Positions 1 to 6,883 of a stretch of DNA of 7,725 bases are shown here, piece by piece. This DNA is from Lachnospiraceae bacterium. GTDB lineage: Bacteria; Bacillota; Clostridia; Lachnospirales; Lachnospiraceae. The notes under the pieces are model-generated. The model did no database searches. It saw nothing but the letters and a program-made list of their open reading frames with translations, and was not told the DNA's origin. Both the position numbers and the translations under genes were made by a program. The stretch is from positions 1 through 7,725 of the forward strand of contig CAAFXG010000061.1 of the NCBI GenBank assembly GCA_900766925.1. The letters run 5' to 3'. Every line of letters starts with the position of its first letter. The stretch's first letter is position 1.

Positions 1-119
1 ACGTGCTTGGCCTGAATATGGGGCGAAGCCTCCAGGTCGGCAATGGTCCGGCTCACCCTCAGTATGCGGTCATAGGCACGGGCCGAAAGGTTCATGCGGT
101 TCATGGCACGGGTGAGAAC
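1..119. repeat. 119-bp terminal direct repeat, left copy
   Basis: Identical base for base to 7607-7725. It lies within comM coding DNA. The repeat begins at the first base of the window and its partner ends at the last base, so the limits are those of the contig rather than a biological boundary. Confidence 0.97.
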
Positions 120-434
120 CTGGCTGGCTTCTTCGTTGAGCCGGGCATACTGCTCAAGCAGGGCGCGGGTCATCTGTGCATTGCAGTGTATGCCCTTCAG
201 CTGCTTGTATCGCTCGGTTTGCAGTTCGCGGGCAGCAATGACGCGCTGCCGGATCTGCTCGCTGCTCTCTCCTGCCGGCATATGTGCCAGGTCATTCACC
301 GAGACTGGGGTCACTTCGACCTGAATGTCAATACAATCGGGTATTATGTAGTCCGCTTTTCTTGTTGGAGTATTCCCTATGACAAGCAGAGTTGTCAGGA
401 ATAGGGCTGTTATTAATAATGTTGTTTCTATCAT
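1..434 (-). CDS. comM: ComM/YifB C-terminal fragment fused in frame to a hydrophobic element-derived leader (runs off the left edge)
   Basis: Read on the minus strand from ATG 434-432. The first ~30 residues (starting MIETTLLITALFLTTLLV) form a hydrophobic, signal-like segment followed by KADYIIPDC. ComM homology then begins at about base 328 with IDIQVEVTPV and continues through GESSEQIRQRV, GIHCNAQMT, NLSARAYDRILRVSRTIADLE. This is the C-terminal domain of YifB/ComM, an AAA+ protein that in its intact form is a hexameric branch-migration helicase used in natural transformation. Walker A, Walker B and the N-terminal protease-like domain are all absent, so no helicase activity is possible. 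In ComM the residues before IDI are usually LDR; here they are PDC, so the join falls within that motif. If the window is circular, the ORF continues at 7606 and stops at 7555-7557 (161 aa in all). The start lies 40 bp downstream of the lipoprotein stop. Homology is very secure; whether the chimera is expressed is unknown. Confidence 0.85.
   Translation of the reverse strand, partial: MIETTLLITALFLTTLLVIGNTPTRKADYIIPDCIDIQVEVTPVSVNDLAHMPAGESSEQIRQRVIAARELQTERYKQLKGIHCNAQMTRALLEQYARLNEEASQVLTRAMNRMNLSARAYDRILRVSRTIADLEASPHIQAKH
328..360. repeat. 33-bp direct repeat at the comM junction, left copy (possible att site)
   Basis: Matches 6770-6802 in the same orientation at 32 of 33 positions (T at 342 against C at 6784). 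On the plus strand the GC-rich comM coding DNA ends exactly where the repeat begins. It contains a short inverted repeat, AATAC (330-334) and GTATT (341-345), with a 6-base loop. On the minus strand its comM-side end reads GATTGTATTGA, one C-to-T change from a plausible coding of the conserved ComM residues D-R-I-D (GATCGTATTGA). Confidence 0.7.
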
Positions 435-474
435 ATTGCTTCTTATCTTATATTTAATAATGTACGCGCGAATC

Positions 475-852
475 TTAAAACTCATATATTATCTCGCCAT
501 CCCACGCATCATCAAAGGTCAATGTTATACCGACATTTACCGTTGATAAGGTGTAGCCTCTGGCGGTTGAATCTGAAACTATAAACTCAGACCGACCTTT
601 CTTACCATCAATCACAAGTTCCAGCTCATGCTTTCCGTATGCCATTCCTTTGAGCTGCACATAAGTTGTATCAACATCGGATTTATGGACGGACTGGATG
701 AGATTAGAGCCGTCGTAGTCATTAAGAGTCAGGTCATCACACTTCACGGCTACTTTGAACAACACATCTTTGGTTGGTACCTCTGGTGTGTCATCATTAC
801 TACACCCGATGAACATTAGGGCGGCGAAGATAGTTATAATTACGCTTCTCAT
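475..852 (-). CDS. Small lipoprotein of unknown function
   Basis: A 125-aa protein with a classic lipoprotein signal: a basic start, a hydrophobic stretch, and a lipobox FIGC with the lipidated cysteine at residue 17. The mature protein begins C-S-N-D-D. Acidic residues right after the +1 cysteine resemble the export signal that sends many Bacteroidota lipoproteins to the outer-membrane surface. The mature part (~109 aa) is rich in beta-prone stretches (YVQLKGMAYGKHELELVIDGKKG, residues ~64-86) and looks like a single small beta-sandwich, but I recognise no family. It is the last cargo gene before the comM fragment and is separated from the HIRAN gene by 300 bp, so it may have its own transcript. 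A direct part in restriction is unlikely because the protein should be exported. Gene call is secure, function unknown. Confidence 0.8.
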   Translation of the reverse strand: MRSVIITIFAALMFIGCSNDDTPEVPTKDVLFKVAVKCDDLTLNDYDGSNLIQSVHKSDVDTTYVQLKGMAYGKHELELVIDGKKGRSEFIVSDSTARGYTLSTVNVGITLTFDDAWDGEIIYEF

Positions 853-974
853 ATATGCTATAAATGGTAAAACGTTTCAGTACTGTATTTTATTGTTTTT
901 CTTCTCTGTTTTTCACTTTAATTTAATTATATCGCACCACCTCGTAATAGGATTAGGGCTTTTGAAATCATGTT

Positions 975-1121
975 TTATGGCATCGGCAAATACACCAGCC
1001 TTTCCATTGGTGTTGAGGGGTTTTCGGGTGTGCAGATTTTACCCCATAGTCTGTTATCTCTGGGATTCAATGTAAGCATAGCCCTATAGCCTTTATATTC
1101 CAATACTGGTATTTGTTCCAT
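975..1121 (-). pseudogene. Possible HicB-like antitoxin remnant; rest of the 300-bp gap is empty
   Basis: A 48-aa ORF starts 31 bp after the HIRAN gene stop. Its first ~29 residues include LEYKGYRAMLTLNPRDNRLWGKI, which recalls the N-terminal strand pattern of HicB-family antitoxins (YKGY...EDN..(Y/F)GKI). The rest (CTPENPSTPMERLVYLPMP) does not follow that family, and the usual LVTFEG...VDDYL part is missing, although another minus-strand frame stays open over this DNA (ending KHDFKSPNPITRWCDIIKLK before a stop near 925). No HicA toxin is nearby. It could be a truncated antitoxin, a small unrelated gene, or chance. In the rest of the gap (853-974 and 1122-1152) I see only AT-rich DNA with no clear gene or hairpin. 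Confidence 0.3.
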
Positions 1122-1152
1122 GTTATCAACAAATATAGAGTTTTAGTAAATA

Positions 1153-2310
1153 TTACATTGGTTCTGGCAACTCAGATTCATACGTTGGTTCATCACGAAA
1201 GAACAAATGGTAAAGCTCTTCTGTAGCCTGTAAAGACACATACTCTTCAGGGTGAACCTTGTTGATAGGCTCGTTGTCCAAAAACTTGATATCGTCATTT
1301 GAGACATAAACAGGTCCAACTACATTTGTCAGAACAAACCAATCACAATCATCTATTAGTTTTTCTTCATTCTTAACGAAGAATTTCGCATTATCCCCCC
1401 TTGCAACTACATGTGTAAGATACAACTCCACACCACAAAGATTTCTATGAAGCAAGACCACCTTATCTCCTTCATCGGGCAAATTGTGAACATCAGGCAA
1501 TAATGCTCCCCATCGTTGACATGAAAAGCCTTTTGATTCAAGTGACGACTTGAATAGTTCGATCTGCTTATCATCAAATTCAAGGACCGGTAGCAAATGT
1601 TCTGGCTCTTCAATCTCTTCTTCATCTTTACTAACCATATAGATTTTCATGTAAAGACTGCCTTTGTACGGATTGCTACCATTAACCTGACTCAGTTCAC
1701 ACTCGAATGCTTCAGCCCATCCAAGATCGAGCATAGTAGCGAGATGCTTGTTCTCAGTTCTAGGTACATATCCTAGAATGAAATCAAAATCGAAATCATC
1801 TGGATCACCATCGTAATCGTCAGCAAGAGCGACTGCTATTGCGTACTTGTCATGCTTGTTGTCTTTCTCTCTTACAAGTGCTAATTCTGCTCCTTCATAG
1901 AGTTCATCCCATATGTCTCTCAAATCATGGAATGTAATTCCTGCAATTTGGCACTCCTTGTAAAGCACACGCCTTTTCTCTTTGTATACATGTGGAGGAG
2001 CTGGCATACCCATAGTAACTGTCACAAGATCATCTTCAGAAGGTGCTACCACATCCCCCTCAAGAATATGAATATCATCATCTTCTGAATGTTCAATATC
2101 TATAGGAATATTTGTGAGGTCAATATCAGTAATACCACGAGATGCTAATTGACATTGCAAATCTTCAAGTTCTGCATCACATTTAGGACAGGTACCACTA
2201 CAATCTCCTTTATGCTTACATTCTGAAGGTTTGTATTGTAAACCATATCTCTCAGCTACATCTTGACGGATGCGTCTGAGGATTTCACATTTTTCTTTGC
2301 CTGTACTCAT
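1153..2310 (-). CDS. HIRAN-domain protein with N-terminal Cys cluster
   Basis: A 385-aa protein in three parts. Residues ~1-60 hold a helical start (CEILRRIRQDVAERYGL) and a cysteine cluster C31-x5-C37-x3-C41-x2-C44 inside CKHKGDCSGTCPKCDAEL, which looks like a metal or Fe-S site. Residues ~61-112 are an acidic linker. Residues ~116-226 form a HIRAN domain: YKECQIAGITFHD, then LVREKDNKHDKYAIAV (the family's R-E-x-x-N-x-x-D-x-x-A-I pattern) and LGYVPR. HIRAN domains occur in DNA-repair helicases such as HLTF, where they bind 3' DNA ends, and alone in bacterial proteins. Residues 230-385 are not recognised. The protein is strikingly acidic (e.g. DDYDGDPDDFDFDF inside the HIRAN domain), which is odd for a simple DNA binder. 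It follows the mcrB-mcrC-radical SAM block after a 67-bp gap and the 60-aa peptide gene, so it may share their transcript. It carries no nuclease or helicase motif that I can see. The family call is solid; the role is inferred. Confidence 0.85.
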   Translation of the reverse strand: MSTGKEKCEILRRIRQDVAERYGLQYKPSECKHKGDCSGTCPKCDAELEDLQCQLASRGITDIDLTNIPIDIEHSEDDDIHILEGDVVAPSEDDLVTVTMGMPAPPHVYKEKRRVLYKECQIAGITFHDLRDIWDELYEGAELALVREKDNKHDKYAIAVALADDYDGDPDDFDFDFILGYVPRTENKHLATMLDLGWAEAFECELSQVNGSNPYKGSLYMKIYMVSKDEEEIEEPEHLLPVLEFDDKQIELFKSSLESKGFSCQRWGALLPDVHNLPDEGDKVVLLHRNLCGVELYLTHVVARGDNAKFFVKNEEKLIDDCDWFVLTNVVGPVYVSNDDIKFLDNEPINKVHPEEYVSLQATEELYHLFFRDEPTYESELPEPM

Positions 2311-2377
2311 ATGTTGAAAATATTTACAATGAATTATGTTGTTATTGTTTTGTTAATTGAATCATTAGCTTTCAATC

Positions 2378-2560
2378 TTATGGTATCTTAAATATAGATT
2401 CTTTGATGCAGAATATAGCATTGGAACCTAATTCGTGTTCAATAACTTTTTGTACTATATTTCGACGTTTCAAATCATCGGCAAAATTAGGTTGAGTACA
2501 AAACACGAATGCCAACATTAACAAAAGTCCTATTCTATTCATATAAGAATGTTTTATCAT
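2378..2560 (-). CDS. Short secreted peptide, unknown function
   Basis: A 60-aa ORF beginning 9 bp after the radical SAM stop. An internal ATG at 2542-2540 gives a more typical signal peptide start (MNRIGLLLMLAFVFC), with likely cleavage after TQPNFA, leaving a ~34-aa product (DDLKRRNIVQKVIEHELGS...). FVFC could be read as a weak lipobox, but the residue before Cys is Phe, so ordinary signal peptidase cleavage is more likely. The close spacing suggests cotranscription with the radical SAM gene. It is small and Cys-poor after cleavage (one Cys, in AIFCIKE), and I recognise no family. It may be a real exported peptide or a fragment of a larger gene. Confidence 0.45.
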   Translation of the reverse strand: MIKHSYMNRIGLLLMLAFVFCTQPNFADDLKRRNIVQKVIEHELGSNAIFCIKESIFKIP

Positions 2561-2569
2561 TTAATCAAT

Positions 2570-3226
2570 TTATAACCTACGATATTCAACGAGATTTACA
2601 TTACAGAATCCAAATCTCCGTTTTATCTCTTCAATATTATCCTCCAAGTTCTCATCATCATTATAATCTGGTATGCGTGGAACCTTTATTGTGACTTTAT
2701 CCTGTGGTACAAGTTCTCGAATAGAATGTAAATGCTGTAAAACACCAGACATTACTCCAGTATATTCCTGATAGATGAATGAATTCATAGATTTTATGTC
2801 AACTATCCAATGGTTAACAACAGAACTTAAATCTCGGATGATATTATACGAACATCTAAGGCAAGTCTCTAAGGTAATCTTCCACTTATCTCCACAAATC
2901 TTTTTAAATTCAACGATAAAGTCTTTGTATAGAGTGGGTTCACCTCCACCAAAACAAAGACCTCCACCAGTGCTCTGAAAATAGATATTATCTACCTTAA
3001 CCAAATCATAAAGTTCTTGAGGTGTCAGCAACATAATGCCTTCACGAACAGTCTTGCCATCAGTCTCATAGATTGGCTCATGACACTTCTTATTTAGACA
3101 ATACTTACACTGAAGTGGACAGCCCATAAAAGTAACCAAGGTGGTTATTCCGAAGCCATCTGTCCCCATTCGAAGCCTGCTTATGGCAAAAATTGGTGCT
3201 TTCACTGTGTCCACTTTATCAAACAT
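2570..3226 (-). CDS. Radical SAM protein, glycyl-radical-enzyme-activase-like
   Basis: A 218-aa radical SAM enzyme. The [4Fe-4S] ligands are C36, C40 and C43 in GCPLQCKYC (CxxxCxxC), preceded by TDGFGITTLVTFMG, the DGxGIRxxxFxxGC lead-in typical of PflA/NrdG-type activating enzymes. The SAM-binding GGEP lies at 94-97 (CFGGGEPTLY), and VDIK at 142-145 matches the later activase motif (D-L/I-K). The length is close to that of PFL-activating enzyme (~246 aa) without the extra ferredoxin cluster of the larger activases. Such enzymes cleave S-adenosylmethionine to a 5'-deoxyadenosyl radical and act on a protein or small molecule. No glycyl radical enzyme is encoded here. Its start overlaps the mcrC end by 8 bp, so it is translationally coupled to the restriction operon. 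It lacks the F.QGEG-type start of QueE and is not viperin-like. Family is secure; substrate is unknown. Confidence 0.88.
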   Translation of the reverse strand: MFDKVDTVKAPIFAISRLRMGTDGFGITTLVTFMGCPLQCKYCLNKKCHEPIYETDGKTVREGIMLLTPQELYDLVKVDNIYFQSTGGGLCFGGGEPTLYKDFIVEFKKICGDKWKITLETCLRCSYNIIRDLSSVVNHWIVDIKSMNSFIYQEYTGVMSGVLQHLHSIRELVPQDKVTIKVPRIPDYNDDENLEDNIEEIKRRFGFCNVNLVEYRRL

Positions 3227-4268
3227 GATAATTTAGAAGTATATCCAATTCATTTTTTACACCATCAAACTCTTGAGCCAAATCCAAGGTTCTTACCATT
3301 AGTATGTTGCCGTCATTCGTTTTAAAGTTTCCATCAGGTTGAATGTCCGCTGTAGTCTTTGCATACAACAACATGCCATCCACTAAACCTGTATGCCCTT
3401 TATCCTCATTCATTACATAGGTGTGAATTTGATAAAAGTTTGGTGAGTTAATAGAAAACTTACCGAAATGCTCCTGTAGATTCTTACTGTAATATTTAGT
3501 GTCAATTATAAGTGTCCTCTCTCCAAGTGTCAGTGTAATATCTGATTGCATTATAGGCAATATACTTGAAGAGTTGGAACCGTAATCACTGAAATTCCAT
3601 CTTATTTGTTTGGCAGTTGCTTTATATTCAGGATGATGCTTCTTGTAATATTCCATGACAAATCGTTGGAATAATAGGTTCATATGCTCGTCCGAGAATT
3701 GAGGCATCTTGCTATTTCCTTGCTCTGTCGATAACAAAAGATTTTGCAGTATAAAATAACATAGGCTGTGAATCATTTGATAGGTTCGGGTATTCCTATC
3801 ATATCTTAACAAGTTCCATCTTATTACTGATTGGTCTATGTCATCGATACCATCAAAGAATATCATTAGCTTCCTGAGATCGTTCTTTCTCTCACGTTTT
3901 ACATCAGATTTGCTTATAAGTACGCCAACTGTCGTTTTTATGATTTGGTTAAATGCATTGTTTATTGTAAGTTCATCATATTCACAAGCAAGATTAGTCC
4001 GTTGAAGGATTCTTTCTTTGATTGTTCCTTGCAGATTTAACTTACCTCTAAGTGTTGTAAGAGTATCCTCTTTAACAACATATTCTTTATGCAGTCCTTG
4101 TTTCAATAGACATGATACACCCTTAGAGAGAATTTCGGCAAATAAATCATAGACATTGTCGTAATTTTCCCCAGCTATATACTCATAATTGTTATGCCGT
4201 AATTCCTTAAAGGCATAGCTAAGCATATAGTATATATTCTTTATGGGTATGTTCTTATCTATTGTCAT
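3219..4268 (-). CDS. mcrC: McrC-family nuclease subunit of McrBC restriction system
   Basis: A 349-aa protein, almost the same length as E. coli McrC (348 aa). The PD-(D/E)xK nuclease core is in the C-terminal half: D243 in MQSDITLTL and D256-x-K258 in LIIDTKYY, the same SDITL...DTKYY arrangement that provides the cleavage site in E. coli McrC. A conserved helix precedes it (NLLFQRFVMEYYKKHHPEY, ~197-215), and a Q-containing YQIHTYV follows (~279-285). The N-terminal part (1-180) contains the family's NIYYMLSYAF start and a basic region (LRGKLNLQGTIKERI). McrC has no activity alone; it binds the McrB ring, stimulates its GTP hydrolysis and cuts modified DNA. Its ATG overlaps the mcrB stop in ATGA (4265-4268), and its own stop overlaps the next gene. 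All catalytic residues are present, so it should be functional. Confidence 0.93.
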   Translation of the reverse strand: MTIDKNIPIKNIYYMLSYAFKELRHNNYEYIAGENYDNVYDLFAEILSKGVSCLLKQGLHKEYVVKEDTLTTLRGKLNLQGTIKERILQRTNLACEYDELTINNAFNQIIKTTVGVLISKSDVKRERKNDLRKLMIFFDGIDDIDQSVIRWNLLRYDRNTRTYQMIHSLCYFILQNLLLSTEQGNSKMPQFSDEHMNLLFQRFVMEYYKKHHPEYKATAKQIRWNFSDYGSNSSSILPIMQSDITLTLGERTLIIDTKYYSKNLQEHFGKFSINSPNFYQIHTYVMNEDKGHTGLVDGMLLYAKTTADIQPDGNFKTNDGNILMVRTLDLAQEFDGVKNELDILLNYHV

Positions 4269-6634
4269 TTCAATAAGTTTCTTAAGATATTAATGTGAGT
4301 CTCATACTTCTGTGTATCATCAAACCAATATTCTTTAAGCATAGGCTCAATATCGTATTCAATCACATTCTCTAGCCATTCCAAACTAAATTCTTTCTGA
4401 TTGCAGAAATAACTATGGCCAATACAAAAACCATTTCCTAATGAATCATCTTTTGAAATAGTTTCGTTGAGAGCCTGTATTCCGTCTATAATTCTGTTAA
4501 GTTTATCGTCTGACAGTGATGTAATATAGTTTTTAAAGCCCTTAGTAGAGAAACCAGGCGACATCTCAAAGAAACTGAATCTTCTACGAAGTGCATAGTC
4601 AATCATGGCTAAAGAACGGTCTGCTGTGTTCATCATACCAATGATGTAGAGGTTCTTTGGAACAGTAAATAGTTCGTCCGTATAAGCCAGTTTTATCTCC
4701 TTACCACGATAGCTATTCTCAATAAGCATAAGCAACTCTCCGAATATCTTGCTAAGATTGCCTCGGTTAATTTCATCTATAATGAAGAAGAAATCTTTAT
4801 CAGGAGTATTTAAAGCTTTCTTGCAGAATTTATAGAATACGCCATGCTTCAGTTCAAATCCTCCATCTGCACTTGGCTTATATCCGAGTATAAAATCCTC
4901 GTATGAATAGTTTTGATGAAACTGGACTATTTCGACTCTTTGCTTATCTACTACGCCCATAAGTGTATATGCTAGTCTTTCTGCTGTGAAAGTTTTGCCT
5001 ACACCTGGCGCTCCTTGCAGTATGATATTCTTTTTATTCTTAAGTAAAGTCTTTAATCTCTGCAATTCAGGAGATGACATGTATACCTCGCTTAAGAATT
5101 CCGTGTCGGAATATAAGGGTAGACTGTTTGTTGTAGATAGAGGGTTCTCTTTACGAATAATTTCCATTAATACCTGATACTCATCTTCTGTAACCATAAA
5201 GAGAGTTCCACGTCCTCCACCTGCCATACACTCCATTTCATGCAACTCTTCATAACTTTTGATTACAGAATAATCTATAGGATTAAGAAGTTGTTCAGTT
5301 TTTCTAAAGTACAGATGTTTATCATCTGTGTCCTTAGCTATTTCTCCTAATGCAACGACTTGTAGGGTAGGAGTAGAAGCATAGCCAATAACCATGTCAC
5401 CGGCTTTTGCATCCAAGAAGTTCTGGTATACTCTACGCTTATTCCCATTCTCATTTAAAAGAGTGTACTCAATTGTTTCTCCCACATTGATGTCTGAGAA
5501 CTTCCATACGTCAGGCGATGCAACTAACCACCAATAATTTCTATTGGCCGTAGATGGTATATTTGTGATATTTTTTTCTTCAACTACTATGTTATTCAAG
5601 TTCTTTTCAAAATCCTGATACTTACTAATTTCTGTAAGAGTTTTCAATACTAATTTATGCACAGGATAATCCCACTCGCCATCATGAGTCCATTTTACTT
5701 TTCTTATATGACGATAAGTTGAAAGGGTCTCATCGTAAAAATAATCCCCCTCGACTATTCCTCGTCCTATAATCTTGTTAATACCTTTCTTGACATACAC
5801 AATATCTCCTTCATGGATTTCGTGTACAAACTGCCATAAAGCGAGGCTGTCATTTTTGAATGATGAGTCTTCCTTTTTGTATGCGGTCTGTAAAGCCTTG
5901 GTTAACTCTTCTCGATTTTTAAATTCAGATATGTCACCAATTGGATCCCAGCCTAAACGCATGGTTTGAGATTTCTTGCACTCATCCCACATACATGCAT
6001 TCTCACCTGGAGCAAAGAGCCATACTTTGGACTTAACTTTAGATTGTTCTACCTCCATAATGGAAAGAAGTTCATCATAAAAATCGTATAGATCCTTATC
6101 ACCTTTCTCCTCTAAAAGATAATTATATAACTCCGTTCTTGAGCGCCTTTTTGCGTCAGATAGCCCGAAGTGTGTTGCTAAAGGAACTAACCAACCATCT
6201 TTGTCATAAATTGGAAGCAATTGTTCATTAGAGTATAAGTAAGCTATTTTCCATGTTGTTACCGGCCATAATACAGTTATCTTTTCTATTTCATCCCATT
6301 CTGCATTGCGTGCATGATTAGCAATCTTTACAATCGCATTTCTAACATTATTGAATGCTTCTTGAGAGGAACTTCCTAAACGACTGCTCCAAGAATAATT
6401 GTCATCATGAGCATATTTTGTATTATTTTGCTTAGGTGTCTTGTCAAACTTAAAAATGCCAAACTTATATGCAGAACCTCCCCAAATTGAGCCTAACTCA
6501 TATGTCTTGGATTCGAGCCAATAACAGAAGGAGTTGTCTTTATTTAGGTTGGTATACTCTTCTAATGTCATCGTTCCGAGCTTCTCAATTGGAAACTGTT
6601 TCAAAAACTGATTATATAATCTTCTTCTATCCAT
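4265..6634 (-). CDS. mcrB: McrB-type AAA+ GTPase with PUA-like and EVE reader domains
   Basis: A 789-aa protein, much longer than E. coli McrB (459 aa) because of its N-terminus. Residues 1-~195 form an accessory domain common in long McrB homologues (MTLEEYTNLNK, FCYWLESKTYELGSIWGG). Residues ~203-345 look like a PUA-fold reader (VWLFAPGENACMWDE...). Residues ~367-495 are an EVE domain (NYWWLVASPDVWKFSDINVGE, QNFLDAKAGDMVIGY), a class known to bind modified bases in DNA. Residues ~521-789 are the AAA+ motor: Walker A GAPGVGKT (541-548), Walker B FFFIIDEINRGN (615-626, D620/E621), the NTAD signature MNTADRS (668-674), ALRRRF (681-686) and the C-terminal IGHSYF (738-743). McrB rings bind modified sites, hydrolyse GTP, translocate and recruit McrC. 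The domain set implies recognition unlike that of E. coli McrB; the exact modified base cannot be read from the sequence. An 86-bp gap upstream separates it from the next ORF. Confidence 0.94.
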   Translation of the reverse strand: MDRRRLYNQFLKQFPIEKLGTMTLEEYTNLNKDNSFCYWLESKTYELGSIWGGSAYKFGIFKFDKTPKQNNTKYAHDDNYSWSSRLGSSSQEAFNNVRNAIVKIANHARNAEWDEIEKITVLWPVTTWKIAYLYSNEQLLPIYDKDGWLVPLATHFGLSDAKRRSRTELYNYLLEEKGDKDLYDFYDELLSIMEVEQSKVKSKVWLFAPGENACMWDECKKSQTMRLGWDPIGDISEFKNREELTKALQTAYKKEDSSFKNDSLALWQFVHEIHEGDIVYVKKGINKIIGRGIVEGDYFYDETLSTYRHIRKVKWTHDGEWDYPVHKLVLKTLTEISKYQDFEKNLNNIVVEEKNITNIPSTANRNYWWLVASPDVWKFSDINVGETIEYTLLNENGNKRRVYQNFLDAKAGDMVIGYASTPTLQVVALGEIAKDTDDKHLYFRKTEQLLNPIDYSVIKSYEELHEMECMAGGGRGTLFMVTEDEYQVLMEIIRKENPLSTTNSLPLYSDTEFLSEVYMSSPELQRLKTLLKNKKNIILQGAPGVGKTFTAERLAYTLMGVVDKQRVEIVQFHQNYSYEDFILGYKPSADGGFELKHGVFYKFCKKALNTPDKDFFFIIDEINRGNLSKIFGELLMLIENSYRGKEIKLAYTDELFTVPKNLYIIGMMNTADRSLAMIDYALRRRFSFFEMSPGFSTKGFKNYITSLSDDKLNRIIDGIQALNETISKDDSLGNGFCIGHSYFCNQKEFSLEWLENVIEYDIEPMLKEYWFDDTQKYETHINILRNLLK

Positions 6635-6720
6635 AATTTATGCTATACTTTCACATTCTAAATCTGTTATACAATTACCTGTAGTATAGAAATACAGTGT
6701 TATAATGATGTTAATAGCTG

Positions 6721-6864
6721 CTACAATTTCTTGCTCTGATGCAGTAGGTGAGATATGTGATTCAATATTTCAATACAATCGGGCATTATGTAGTCCGCTT
6801 TTTGGGTTAAAGTATGCGTTACTTCTCTTGTATTTCTGTTATCCTTTGTTAGAAATATAACCAT
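6721..6864 (-). CDS. Very short ORF spanning the 33-bp repeat, doubtful gene
   Basis: A 47-aa ORF (MVIFLTKDNRNTREVTHTL..., ending HISHLLHQSKKL) that starts 20 bp after the 209-aa gene. The same frame extends back to 6981, but that part only overlaps the 209-aa gene. Its middle, QKADYIMPDCIEI, matches KADYIIPDCIDI in the leader of the comM fusion at the left end because the two share a 33-bp DNA repeat. The flanking residues do not match. It may be a real small protein, but it may equally be a by-product of the repeat; the single base difference between repeat copies changes an amino acid (Met/Ile), so it gives no support for selection on the protein. Confidence 0.25.
   Translation of the reverse strand: MVIFLTKDNRNTREVTHTLTQKADYIMPDCIEILNHISHLLHQSKKL
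6770..6802. repeat. 33-bp direct repeat, right copy
   Basis: Same sequence as 328-360 with one mismatch; the copies are 6,442 bp apart. The flanks on both sides are unrelated (non-comM DNA follows here). The pair brackets mcrB, mcrC, the radical SAM, HIRAN and lipoprotein genes and excludes the 209-aa gene and the comM 3' end. Confidence 0.7.
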
Positions 6865-6883
6865 CCATATTTTTGTCAGCGCA

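Noticed and set aside
3..404. 133-aa plus-strand ORF over the comM fragment
   Set aside because: The minus strand gives a clear ComM C-terminus over the same DNA; the plus-strand product resembles nothing and is a GC-rich shadow.
755..1075. 106-aa plus-strand ORF overlapping the lipoprotein gene start
   Set aside because: It is antisense to a convincing lipoprotein signal sequence, and its composition is that of translated AT-rich spacer.
1130..1137. TATATTTG on the minus strand, matching the Bacteroides -7 promoter consensus TAnnTTTG
   Set aside because: No TTG/TTTG lies at the expected distance upstream (the nearest TTG is ~30 bp away), and it is only 8 bp from the next ATG in AT-rich DNA, so it may be chance.
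2570..3226. Radical SAM protein as a viperin or QueE homologue
   Set aside because: The DGFGITTLVTFMGCPLQCKYC lead-in and overall length fit glycyl-radical activases; QueE and viperin hallmarks are absent.
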